Notes under the pieces: generated by a model
What the model saw: the letters and a program-made list of their open reading frames with translations, nothing else
Databases searched by the model: none
What the model was told of the DNA's origin: nothing
Origin: SP197 sp965242595
Lineage (GTDB): Bacteria; Pseudomonadota; Alphaproteobacteria; SP197
Direction: 5' to 3'
Assembly: GCA_965242595.1 (NCBI GenBank)
Contig: OZ251464.1
Coordinates: 1-64,000 of the forward strand
DNA length: 64,000 nucleotides
In this document: one piece after another, positions 52,293-61,604 of the stretch
Layout of the letters: the number at the start of each line of letters is the position of its first letter
Numbering within the stretch: position 1 is the first letter of the stretch
Position numbers and translations under genes: made by a program

Positions 52293-53339
52293 GTGAAGAA
52301 GCTTGTCGCGGCGGCATCGGTCATCGTTGCCGCGCTGATCGTGGCGGCGGTTCTGGTTTCGCGCGACGGCGGCGAAGCCCCGATCCCGGGCGACGACGAG
52401 GCCGGCCCTGCCACCGCGCCGGAGGGCGAGGCGGCGGGCGGAGCGGCGGCGACGCAGGACGGCGAGACGGCGGGCGCAATGGCGGCGACGCAGGATGGCG
52501 GGGCGGCCGGCGACGCGGCCCTGCCCGCCTTCGACATCGTGCGGGTCGAGACCTCCGGCGAGGCGGTGATGGCCGGCCGGGCAGAGCGAGGCGCGCGGGT
52601 GACGATCATGAGCCGTGACGGCCCCCTGGCCGAGGTTCTGGCCGACGAGGCGGGCGAATGGGTGGTGATCCTGGAGCAACCGCTGGCCGCCGGCGAGCAC
52701 GAGCTCTGGCTGGAAATCGAGAACGGGGACGGCGCGGCGCTGCAATCGGCCGAGACCGTGATCGTATCGGTTCCCGAAGGCGAACAGGGCGGCGAGGTGC
52801 TGGCGGTCGCCGTCCCGCGCCAGGGCGATGGCGCGGCGCGGGTGCTGCAGGAACCTGCCGCAGGCATCGGCATCGCGTCCGGCGGGGCGCTGACCCTGGA
52901 GAGCCTTTCCTATGGCGTCGGCGGCAGCGTCATCCTGCGCGGGCGCGCCGCGCCGGGGGCGGAGGTTCTCGCCTATGTGAACGGCGCCGTCGCCGGGCGC
53001 GCGACGGCCGGGGCCGCCGGCAGCTGGCAGCTGGCCCTGGAAGGGCTGGCCGCCGGCACCGAGCACCGATTGGTGCTGGAACAGCGCGGCCAGGACGGCA
53101 GCGTCGCCTGGCGCCTGGAGACCCCGCTCGCGCTGGCCTCCTTCGCCATGCTGGAGACCAGCGAGCCGCTGGTGGTGATCCAGCCCGGCAACAATCTGTG
53201 GCTGATCGCCCGCCGGGTCTATGGCCGCGGCATCGCCTATACCCAGATCTTCAAGGCCAACCGCGCCCAGATCGCCGATCCGGACCTGATCTATCCCGGC
53301 CAGATCTTCATCCTGCCGGCGGCGGAAGCAGACGGCTGA
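52293..53339 (+). CDS. LysM-domain membrane-anchored protein
   Basis: A 348-residue protein with a single N-terminal membrane segment (about 4-22), an Ala/Gly/Asp-rich linker (25-80) that contains a 12-residue tandem repeat, two Ig-like beta domains (V-M-A-G-R-A-E-R-G-A-R-V-T-I and V-I-L-R-G-R-A-A-P-G-A-E-V) and a C-terminal LysM domain (I-Q-P-G-N-N-L-W-L-I-A-R-R-V-Y-G, then Y-P-G-Q-I-F-I-L-P). It should bind peptidoglycan in the periplasm. GTG 52293 is chosen because GGGGGA lies 7 bases upstream; ATG 52269 is an alternative. Confidence 0.85.
   Translation: MKKLVAAASVIVAALIVAAVLVSRDGGEAPIPGDDEAGPATAPEGEAAGGAAATQDGETAGAMAATQDGGAAGDAALPAFDIVRVETSGEAVMAGRAERGARVTIMSRDGPLAEVLADEAGEWVVILEQPLAAGEHELWLEIENGDGAALQSAETVIVSVPEGEQGGEVLAVAVPRQGDGAARVLQEPAAGIGIASGGALTLESLSYGVGGSVILRGRAAPGAEVLAYVNGAVAGRATAGAAGSWQLALEGLAAGTEHRLVLEQRGQDGSVAWRLETPLALASFAMLETSEPLVVIQPGNNLWLIARRVYGRGIAYTQIFKANRAQIADPDLIYPGQIFILPAAEADG
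52451..52495 (+). repeat. 36-base direct repeat in the LysM-protein linker
   Basis: GACGCAGGA recurs at 52451 and 52487 within a 36-base period that encodes A-A-T-Q-D-G-x-x-A-G twice. It lies in the flexible linker, where length variation would be tolerated. Confidence 0.6.
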
Positions 53340-53347
53340 ACGCCGCC

Positions 53348-53488
53348 ATGGCCATCCTGTACGACCCGCCGGGCCCGCTCAGCGAGGCGCTGGCCTCCTG
53401 CTATGTCCGCCGCCTCGTCCAGCAGGCCATCGACCGCGCCTTCAAGCTCCACCCCGCACCGGCGCAGCCGGCGTGCCACCAGGCTTAG
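53348..53488 (+). CDS. possible small protein of unknown function
   Basis: A 46-codon frame beginning ATG 8 bases after the LysM-protein stop: an acidic/proline start (Y-D-P-P-G-P-L), then an amphipathic helix (A-S-C-Y-V-R-R-L-V-Q-Q-A-I-D-R-A-F). It would overlap the convergent ligase gene by 47 bases. It resembles nothing I recognise. It could be a real small gene cotranscribed with the LysM gene or a chance frame in GC-rich DNA. Confidence 0.3.
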   Translation: MAILYDPPGPLSEALASCYVRRLVQQAIDRAFKLHPAPAQPACHQA

Positions 53489-55091
53489 GCGGTTCGTCCC
53501 GCCCGGCTTCGCGGTCCCAGGTGGTGGCGGTGACGCCGGTCCGGCGCAGGTCGAACTTCTGGATCTTGCCGGTGGGCGTTTTGGGCAGGGCGGCGACCAT
53601 GGCGATGAAGCGCGGCACCATGAAGGCGGCCATGCGCGGGGCCAGAAAGCGGGCCAGGGCGGCGGGCGACAGCTGGCGGGACGGCTTTGCCACCACCGCC
53701 GCCATCGCCTCGTCCTCGCCATGTTCGCTGGGCACCGGGAAAACGGCGCATTCCAGCACATCGGGGTGGCGGTTGATCTCGCTTTCCACCTCCAGCGAGG
53801 AGATGTTCTCGCCGCGCCGGCGGATCGAATCCGTCAGCCGGTCGGCGAAATAGTAAGAGCCGTTGTCGTCGCGCCACATGGCGTCGCCGGAATGGAGCCA
53901 GAGATTGGACCAGGCCTTCACGGTCCATTCCGGGTGGCGCCAGTAGCCTGCCATCAGCAGCCAGGGCCGCCGGGCGCGGATGACGAACTCGCCCACCGTG
54001 CCGTTGGGCACCTCCCGGTCGTTGCCATCGACGATCCGCGCCTCGAAATCCTCCTCCAGCAGCTGGCCGCAGCTGCGCCAGTCGGGATGGTTCCAATCCA
54101 TGCGGTGGGGCGCGCCGGTCTCGGTGGAGCCGTAGGTGGTCTTGATCTTCATGGCAAAGCGCCGCGCGAAGGCGGCCGCCTCCGGGAACATGGGCACGAT
54201 CAGCGCCCGCTCGATCGGCACCCCGGCATCGTCGTCGCGTTCGGGCTGGCGGGCGAGGAAGTTCGCCATGGCGCCCAGGAAGAAGGTGACCGTGGCCTTG
54301 AACCGCCGCGCATCCTGCCAGAAGCGTTCGACGCTGAAGCGTTCGCTGACCACGGCGGCCGAACCGGCAATCAGCGAGGCATAGCACACCGCCCACTGGC
54401 CGGCGATGTGGAACAGCGGCAGCGGCGCGTAATAGACATCGCCGGGCGCCAGCTCCATCAGCTCCAGCCCGCCATGGGCATAGGCATAGGCGTGGGCATG
54501 GGCGATGGCCACGCCTTTCGACGGCCCGGTGGTGCCGGAGGTGTACATCACCGCCTTCAGGTCGTGGGGGGCGGGCAGGCGGGCGGGCGGCGTGGCGGGG
54601 GCGGCCAGCAGGGTGGCGAAATCCACCCGCTCCATCCCCGCCAGCGGCGGCGGCAGGGCCGGCTTGCGCTCGCCCCGGTCGAAGACGATCAGCCGCCGCA
54701 GCCCTTCCAGCCTGGGCGCCACCTCCGCCAGCCTTGCCAGAAAACCGGCCTCGACGATCATGACGCTGGCCGCCGAATCCTGGACGATATGGACCAGCAG
54801 GCTGCCGCGCAGGGCGGTGTTGACGGGCACCTGGATGGCGCCCCGCTTGGCCAGGCCCAGCCACAGCAGCACGAATTCCACCACATTGGGCATCATCGCC
54901 AGCACCGGCTCTCCGGGCGCCACCCCCAGCGCCGCCAGCCCGTTGGCGATCCGGTTCGACTGCCGTTCGGCTTCGCCATAGCTGAGGCTGCGGTCGTCGG
55001 AGAGGATGAAGGCGGCATCGGGGCACCGCCCGGCGCGGTCGGCCAAAACGGCGCCCAGGCTTTGCCTTGCGGGGGGATCGCGCTGCGGCAT
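53442..55091 (-). CDS. acyl-CoA/acid-thiol ligase, CaiC-like
   Basis: A 549-residue adenylate-forming enzyme. The AMP-binding signature is Y-T-S-G-T-T-G-P-S-K-G; later motifs are T-Y-G-S-T-E-T-G, H-S-G-D-A-M-W and R-R-G-E-N-I-S-S-L-E-V-E with the catalytic Lys in P-T-G-K-I-Q-K. The set resembles crotonobetaine/carnitine-CoA ligase (CaiC) and other medium-chain acyl-CoA ligases. The substrate is not known. The start at 55091 is 75 bases from the divergent LLM gene, and they may share a promoter region. Confidence 0.88.
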   Translation of the reverse strand: MPQRDPPARQSLGAVLADRAGRCPDAAFILSDDRSLSYGEAERQSNRIANGLAALGVAPGEPVLAMMPNVVEFVLLWLGLAKRGAIQVPVNTALRGSLLVHIVQDSAASVMIVEAGFLARLAEVAPRLEGLRRLIVFDRGERKPALPPPLAGMERVDFATLLAAPATPPARLPAPHDLKAVMYTSGTTGPSKGVAIAHAHAYAYAHGGLELMELAPGDVYYAPLPLFHIAGQWAVCYASLIAGSAAVVSERFSVERFWQDARRFKATVTFFLGAMANFLARQPERDDDAGVPIERALIVPMFPEAAAFARRFAMKIKTTYGSTETGAPHRMDWNHPDWRSCGQLLEEDFEARIVDGNDREVPNGTVGEFVIRARRPWLLMAGYWRHPEWTVKAWSNLWLHSGDAMWRDDNGSYYFADRLTDSIRRRGENISSLEVESEINRHPDVLECAVFPVPSEHGEDEAMAAVVAKPSRQLSPAALARFLAPRMAAFMVPRFIAMVAALPKTPTGKIQKFDLRRTGVTATTWDREAGRDEPPKPGGTPAAPVRGGA

Positions 55092-55166
55092 GGCGGCTCC
55101 TTGCACGCGCCTTGTGGGCAGGATATGCGCTTTGCGGTGCCATGGCGATGGGCGGGGAGGGCCGCC

Positions 55167-56186
55167 ATGCGGTTCGGCTTCTATCTGCCCTGCTACTGGC
55201 CCGATCTGGCCTATCCCGCCCAGCGCCTCTATCGCGACGCCGTAGAGCAGGGCCGGCTGGCCGAGACGCTGGGCTTCGACAGCCTCTGCATCCCCGAACA
55301 CCACTTCATCAACTATCTCACCCACCCGCAGCCGCTGCTGACGGCCGTGAAGGTGGCGGCGGCGACCGAAGCCATCCGCATCGTGACCTCGGTGCTGGTG
55401 CTGCCCTTCTACGACATGCGCCGCCTGGCGGGCGAAATCTGCCAGGCCGATTGCCTGACCGACGGGCGCCTCGAGATCGGCGTCGGGCGCGGCGCCTTCG
55501 CCTATGAGTTCAACCGTTTCGGCGTGCCGCCGGACGAAAGCCGGGCGCGCTTCGACGATGCCCTGGCGCTGCTGGAGGCGCTGCTGGCCGGCGGCGAGGT
55601 GGGCTGGAAGAGCCCGTGGTACGATTTCGCGCCGCTCGCCATCACGCCCCATCCGGTGCAAAAGCCGATCCCCATCTGGATCGCGGCGCTGGGCTATCGG
55701 GCGATCTACCATTCCGCCATGAAGGGCTATCACATTCAGACCACGCCCCTGCGCGGCGGCATGGCGACGGTGGCGATGCAGGCGGGCGCCTTCAACGACG
55801 CGCGGCGCGACGCGGGCGGCGGGCTGGAGCGGGTGAAATTCTCCATGCTGCGGATGCTTTATGTCGCCCGCGATGCGGCCGATGCCGACGAAAAGGCGGC
55901 CATGGCCTATGCGAACCACCGCCGCTTCTGCAACGTCTTCGACACGCCGGGCACGGTGAAGGAAGGCGCCATCCTGCCCATCGACGCGGCCCAGACGGCC
56001 GACGAGGTGCGCGCCGCGCTGCCGATCGGCACCGCCGCCGAGGTGGCGGACAAGCTGGCCGCCTATCGCGAACTGGGGATCGGCGAGCTGGTGCTGAACA
56101 TGGCCTTTGGCGCCAGCCATGCCGATGTCATGGCGTCGATGGAACGCTTTGCCCGCGACGTCATGCCCCGCTATCGCGCGGCGTGA
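55167..56186 (+). CDS. LLM-class flavin-dependent oxidoreductase
   Basis: A 339-residue luciferase-like protein. It starts F-G-F-Y-L-P, has E-Q-G-R-L-A-E-T-L-G-F-D-S-L-C-I-P-E-H-H, T-S-V-L-V-L-P-F-Y and the F42/FMN-type L-E-I-G-V-G-R-G-A segment, ending with I-G-T-A-A-E-V-A-D-K-L. It is an alkanal/sulfonate-like monooxygenase-fold enzyme, cofactor FMN or F420. It is divergent from the CaiC-like ligase; its 3' end overlaps the convergent GST gene by 16 bases. Confidence 0.87.
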   Translation: MRFGFYLPCYWPDLAYPAQRLYRDAVEQGRLAETLGFDSLCIPEHHFINYLTHPQPLLTAVKVAAATEAIRIVTSVLVLPFYDMRRLAGEICQADCLTDGRLEIGVGRGAFAYEFNRFGVPPDESRARFDDALALLEALLAGGEVGWKSPWYDFAPLAITPHPVQKPIPIWIAALGYRAIYHSAMKGYHIQTTPLRGGMATVAMQAGAFNDARRDAGGGLERVKFSMLRMLYVARDAADADEKAAMAYANHRRFCNVFDTPGTVKEGAILPIDAAQTADEVRAALPIGTAAEVADKLAAYRELGIGELVLNMAFGASHADVMASMERFARDVMPRYRAA

Positions 56187-56854
56187 GGAGCGGCCGAGCC
56201 GCGCCGCGCGGCCATCAGCGCCACCAGCCCATCCAGCAACGGGCCTGCCAGCGGACGGGCGCGCACCAGATCGAACAGGCGCCGACAGGCCGGCATGTCG
56301 TCCAGCAGGTCCAGAGGGCGGCGGAAGCCATAGGCCGACCACATCGCCAGATGCAGATCCAGCAGGCTGAAACGCTCGCCCAGATGGTAGGGGCCGCCGT
56401 TCGCCAGCCCGTCTTCCAGCACCTGCCAGCGCGCCCGCGCCATCGCCTCCGACTGCGCCCGCACCGCCGCTTCGTCTTCCGGCCGCAGCGCGTAGCGATG
56501 GGCATAGTAGGTGCGCTTCAGCGACGGCTGCACATCGTTGGTGAAATAGAACAGCCTGGCCAGGAAGACGCCGCGCTCCGCCTCGCCGGGGGCGGGCGCC
56601 AGGTCGGCCAGGCGGTGGCGGTCGGCCAGATAGAGCATGATGGCCGCCGCCTCGTGCAGGCAATCGCCTTCCGGCGTCACCAGGGCCGGCACATAGCCCG
56701 CCGGGTTCAGGGCCAGGAAATCGGGGTGGCGATGTTCGCCCCGGGCGATGTCCACCTGCCGCAGCTCATAGGCCAGGCCGCCTTCCTCCAGCACCATCTG
56801 CGGCCCCAGCGCCCGGGTGAAGCCGCCGCCATAGAGGATATAGGGCGCCGCCAT
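56171..56854 (-). CDS. glutathione S-transferase family protein
   Basis: A 227-residue GST. The thioredoxin-like N-terminal domain has Y-G-G-G-F-T-R-A (in place of the Ser/Cys start), N-P-A-G-Y-V-P-A-L-V with the cis-Pro, and L-H-E-A-A-A-I-M-L-Y-L-A binding the glutathione gamma-Glu; the helical C-domain follows with L-L-D-L-H-L-A-M-W. It is the last gene of the minus-strand transporter run, 4 bases behind the permease. Substrate unknown. Confidence 0.87.
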   Translation of the reverse strand: MAAPYILYGGGFTRALGPQMVLEEGGLAYELRQVDIARGEHRHPDFLALNPAGYVPALVTPEGDCLHEAAAIMLYLADRHRLADLAPAPGEAERGVFLARLFYFTNDVQPSLKRTYYAHRYALRPEDEAAVRAQSEAMARARWQVLEDGLANGGPYHLGERFSLLDLHLAMWSAYGFRRPLDLLDDMPACRRLFDLVRARPLAGPLLDGLVALMAARRGSAAPHAAR

Positions 56855-56858
56855 GGCG

Positions 56859-57656
56859 CTAGTCCTTCGTGGTCCAGGCGCCCAGCAGCTTGGGCAGGTC
56901 GCCGAAGCGGGCGATCAACCCGAACACCACCACCGCCAGCAGGATGAAGAGCACCGCCACGGCGGCGATCGCCGGCGTGTAGCCGGACCTCAGACTCGCC
57001 AGCACCTGCACCGGCAAGGTGATGGTGGCGTGCTGGCCCAGGAAGAAGGAGATGATGTATTCGTTCATGGACAGCACCAGCGCGAAGGCATAGCCCGCCA
57101 CCATGTAGGGCAGGGCCATGGGCAGGACCACGGTGGCGAACAGCTGGCGGGAATCGGCCCCCATGGTGCGGGCCGCCTCCAGCAGCTCGTCGTCGATCGC
57201 CTCCAGCCCCAGCGAGATCATCACCAGCGGCAGCGTCACCAGAAAAACGCCGTGGCCGATGGCGATGTTCCAGAGCTTGCCGACATAGCCCACCTCGCCC
57301 CAGAACAGCAGCATGCCCAGGGCGGTGATGACCGGCGGCAGGGCGAAGGGCACCAGCCCGGCGGCGAACAGCGCCTTGGCGTAGAACACCCGGTGGCGCC
57401 AGAGGAAATAGGCGGTGGGCAGGGCGATGGAGACGGCGACGATGCCGGCCAGCAGCGCGATGACGACGCTGTTGGTAAGCGCCTCGACCCATTTGCTGGT
57501 GGTGAAGATCTCCGGATACCACCGCAGCGACACACCGTCGGGCGGGAAGAACATGCGCTTTTTGGCATTGAGCGAAACGCCGGCCACGATCGCCAGCGGC
57601 GCCGCCATCATGGCGAACACCATGGCCAGGAAGACCCGCTTGCCCCAGGCGGCCAT
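56859..57656 (-). CDS. ABC transporter permease, PotC-like
   Basis: A 265-residue permease with about 6 hydrophobic segments. The EAA loop reads E-A-A-R-T-M-G-A-D-S-R-Q-L-F and the central segment has N-S-V-V-I-A-L-L-A-G. It matches the second permease (PotC type) of polyamine/2-aminoethylphosphonate-like uptake systems. It starts 3 bases after the other permease ends and forms the inner-membrane channel with it. Confidence 0.9.
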   Translation of the reverse strand: MAAWGKRVFLAMVFAMMAAPLAIVAGVSLNAKKRMFFPPDGVSLRWYPEIFTTSKWVEALTNSVVIALLAGIVAVSIALPTAYFLWRHRVFYAKALFAAGLVPFALPPVITALGMLLFWGEVGYVGKLWNIAIGHGVFLVTLPLVMISLGLEAIDDELLEAARTMGADSRQLFATVVLPMALPYMVAGYAFALVLSMNEYIISFFLGQHATITLPVQVLASLRSGYTPAIAAVAVLFILLAVVVFGLIARFGDLPKLLGAWTTKD

Positions 57657-57659
57657 GGC

Positions 57660-58577
57660 CTAGCCGCCCGCCCTGTCGCCGCGCCGGAGCCAGACGGTGA
57701 GCAGGCTCAAGAGCAGGGTGACGACCATGAAGAAGACCGAAAGCGCGGCTGCAAAGGGGATGTTGCCCCGCCCCAGCGCCTGATTGGTGATAAGCTGGGC
57801 CATCATGGTATCCTCCGGGCGGGCGAGCCAGGTCGGCGTCACGAAGGCGCCCATGGTGAAGACGAACAGCAGCACGAAGGCGGCCATGACCGGCCGTTCC
57901 AGCAGCGGCAGCACCACCGTGAAAAAGGCGCGCCCCGGCGATGCGCCCATGGTCTGGGCCGCCTCCGTCAGCTCGCGGTCGAGGCGGGTGCAGGCCGGAT
58001 AGAGCACCAGCACGGCGAAGGGCAGATTGAAGAAGGTGAGCCCGAACAGATTGGCGGGATAGCTGGGATACCAGGACCTGGCCCGCTCTACGATGCCGAG
58101 CCACTCGGCGACATTGGGCAGGCCGCCGCTGCGGCTCATGACGATCGAAAGCGAATAGGCGATGATGACCTCCGAGAGCGTCAGCACGCACAGGATGAAG
58201 ACCAGCGCCACCACCTGCGGCCGCCGGCGCAGGCGGCTGACGAAGAAGGTGAAAGGCACCGCCACCAGCAGCGACAACGCGCTGGCCAGCACCGAGAATT
58301 GCACCGAAACCCAGAGATGGGTGGTAAACAGCGGCGAGAAGAAGCGGGCATAGTGGGTGAGCTCGAAGCCCGCCTCATAGGTCGATTCCGTGCGCGTCGC
58401 AAAGCTGATCGCCAGCATGATGACGAACGGGACCATGAAGAAAATGCCGAGCATCAAGGTGGGGTAGAGCGCGAAGGGAAAGCGCCGCAGCGGCCCCACC
58501 ACGCCAGCGACGAAGGACCGCGCCCCGCTGGCGGCCCCCATGCCGCCTGGCCCCGCGCGCTCCGCCGTCTCGCTCAT
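57660..58577 (-). CDS. ABC transporter permease, PotB-like
   Basis: A 305-residue permease with a cytoplasmic N-terminus and 6 hydrophobic segments; the EAA loop is T-E-A-A-Q-T-M-G-A-S-P-G-R-A-F. It belongs to the PotB type. ATG 58577 overlaps the stop of the ATPase gene in ATGA (58574-58577), so the two are translationally coupled; the upstream extension of the frame (to 58694) lies in the ATPase gene. Confidence 0.9.
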   Translation of the reverse strand: MSETAERAGPGGMGAASGARSFVAGVVGPLRRFPFALYPTLMLGIFFMVPFVIMLAISFATRTESTYEAGFELTHYARFFSPLFTTHLWVSVQFSVLASALSLLVAVPFTFFVSRLRRRPQVVALVFILCVLTLSEVIIAYSLSIVMSRSGGLPNVAEWLGIVERARSWYPSYPANLFGLTFFNLPFAVLVLYPACTRLDRELTEAAQTMGASPGRAFFTVVLPLLERPVMAAFVLLFVFTMGAFVTPTWLARPEDTMMAQLITNQALGRGNIPFAAALSVFFMVVTLLLSLLTVWLRRGDRAGG

Positions 58578-59641
58578 GCCTTCAGCACGCAGCACTGGTC
58601 GGGCGGCAGTTCCACCTTCACCCGGTCGCCCTTGCGCACGTCCAGGAAATCCCGGGGCGTCGCCATGGCCACCATCTGCAGGCCGTCGCCGCAATCCACG
58701 AAGGTCTCGATGCTGGCCCCGACATCGCGCACGAAGGTCACGCTGCCGTCGATCCGGTTGGGGCCGTCGCTGCTTTCGGGAACCACACGCACATCTTCGG
58801 GGCGCACCGACACCACCACCGCATCGCCCGCCGCCAGCCCTTCGGGCAGGGTGGCAACCGCGAAGCTGCGCCGGGCGAAGGCCACCTCGCTACCCCCCTC
58901 GGCCTTGCCGACCTGGGCCCGGATCAGGTTGCTGGTGCCGATGAACTCCGCCACGAAGGCCGATGCCGGGTTGCGGTAGATCTCCAGCGGCGGGCCGTAT
59001 TGCTGCACCCGGGCGGTGGACATCACGACGATCTCGTCCGACATGGTCATCGCCTCGCGCTGATCGTGGGTGACGATGATGGTGGTGATGCCGAGCCTCT
59101 CCTGCAGGATGCGCAACTCCACCTGCATCTCTTCGCGCAGATTGGCGTCCAGGGCCGAAAGCGGCTCGTCCAGCAGGAACAGCTTGGGCTCCAGGGCCAG
59201 GGCGCGGGCGATCGCCACCCGCTGCCTCTGGCCGCCGGAAAGCTGGCCGATATGGCGGTCGGCCACGCCCGGCAGGCGCACCAGCTCCAGCAGCTCGTCG
59301 GCCCGGCGGCGGCGCGACACCCGGTCCAGGCCGCGGATGCGCTGCGAATAGGTGATGTTCTCGCCCACCGAAAGATGGGGAAACAGCGCCAGCGACTGGA
59401 ACACCATGCCGATATTGCGGCGATGCACCGGCTTGTCCGTCAGGTCTTCGCCGTCCAGCAGGATGCGGCCCGCGCTCGCCGTCTCCAGGCCGGCGATCAG
59501 GCGCAGCAGGGTGGTTTTGCCGCAGCCGGAAGGGCCAAGGAAAGAGACGAAACGGCCGTGCGGAATGGTGAGGTCCACATCCGCAACCGCCGTCACCTGG
59601 CCGAAATGTTTGGAAACGGCTTTGAGTTCCAGAGCTTGCAT
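58574..59641 (-). CDS. ABC transporter ATP-binding protein, PotA-like
   Basis: A 355-residue ATPase with Walker A G-P-S-G-C-G-K-T-T, Q loop V-F-Q-S-L-A-L-F-P-H-L-S-V, signature L-S-G-G-Q-R-Q-R, Walker B L-F-L-L-D-E-P-L-S and H-loop V-T-H-D-Q-R-E-A. The C-terminal TOBE domain (about 270-350) is present. This is the PotA/spermidine or iron-type ATPase. ATG 59641 gives the standard start; two in-frame ATGs upstream (to 59710) are less likely. No periplasmic binding protein gene is adjacent. Confidence 0.9.
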   Translation of the reverse strand: MQALELKAVSKHFGQVTAVADVDLTIPHGRFVSFLGPSGCGKTTLLRLIAGLETASAGRILLDGEDLTDKPVHRRNIGMVFQSLALFPHLSVGENITYSQRIRGLDRVSRRRRADELLELVRLPGVADRHIGQLSGGQRQRVAIARALALEPKLFLLDEPLSALDANLREEMQVELRILQERLGITTIIVTHDQREAMTMSDEIVVMSTARVQQYGPPLEIYRNPASAFVAEFIGTSNLIRAQVGKAEGGSEVAFARRSFAVATLPEGLAAGDAVVVSVRPEDVRVVPESSDGPNRIDGSVTFVRDVGASIETFVDCGDGLQMVAMATPRDFLDVRKGDRVKVELPPDQCCVLKA

Positions 59642-59729
59642 GGCGGGCTTCCCGCGGCGGTGGCCGGGTGCCATGGTCGCCGCCGCGGCGCCCGGGGTCA
59701 AGCCGGCCACCGCGCCCGGCTGGAGGCCG

Positions 59730-59758
59730 GGGCTAGAGGTCAGGGCTAGAGACTGGGG

Positions 59759-59768
<10 letters not shown>
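59730..59768. repeat. three 13-base tandem repeats at the aminotransferase 3' end
   Basis: GGGCTAGAG followed by a variable four bases occurs three times with exact 13-base spacing (59730, 59743, 59756). The last copy covers the stop codon of the minus-strand aminotransferase gene. Each unit contains CTAG, a rare tetranucleotide in most bacterial DNA. A 117-base gap to the ATPase gene holds this and nothing else recognised. Confidence 0.7.
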
Positions 59769-61053
<1,285 letters not shown>

Positions 61054-61054
<1 letters not shown>

Positions 61055-61473
61055 CAGCCGCCCTTCGGCAGCAGGCGTTTGACCACGGCGCTGGCGGAAA
61101 GGCACAGCCGCGCGCCCACCGCCACCTCGCAGGCCATGAAGCTGAAACCGCGGGTGCGGCGCAGCACGCGGGTGCCGGTCTGGAGGAATTCGCCCAGGCG
61201 GGCGCCCTCCACGAAATTGGAGGTGGCGCTCACGGTGATCGCGCCCTCCTTGCGGTCGTGCCAGCGCGAGTTCATGCACAGCGCCGCATCGGCCATCATC
61301 ATCATGGCGGCGCCGTGAACCCAGCCATATTCGTTGGCGTGGCGCTCGTCGGCCAGCATGCCCAGCTCGATGCGCCCGTCGCCCAGGTCGCGATACCAGT
61401 CGAGGCCGTTGCGACGCTCGAAGGGATCGTCCGGCACCACCCGGACGAAACCCGCGGGGATCGGCCCGCCCAT
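61054..61473 (-). CDS. hotdog-fold thioesterase (PaaI-like)
   Basis: A 139-residue hotdog-domain protein: N-E-Y-G-W-V-H-G-A-A-M-M-M-M-A-D-A-A (catalytic-helix region), then T-V-S-A-T-S-N-F-V-E-G-A and the strand V-A-V-G-A-R-L-C. Members hydrolyse acyl-CoA thioesters; specificity cannot be read from sequence. ATG 61473 is preceded by GGAGGG at 8 bases. It is the first gene of the minus-strand run to the GST gene and is divergent from the CYTH-CHAD gene (131 bases between). Confidence 0.85.
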
Positions 61474-61604
61474 GCGCACGCCCTCCTCAGCCGGCCACGG
61501 CCAGCATGTCACGGCGCCGGGCGGGGCGGCAACCACGGCGCCGGCCAGCCTGGACAGGGCCTGCGCCCGGGCGCAGGCTGCCAGCGGGACAACGCGGCGA
61601 AACC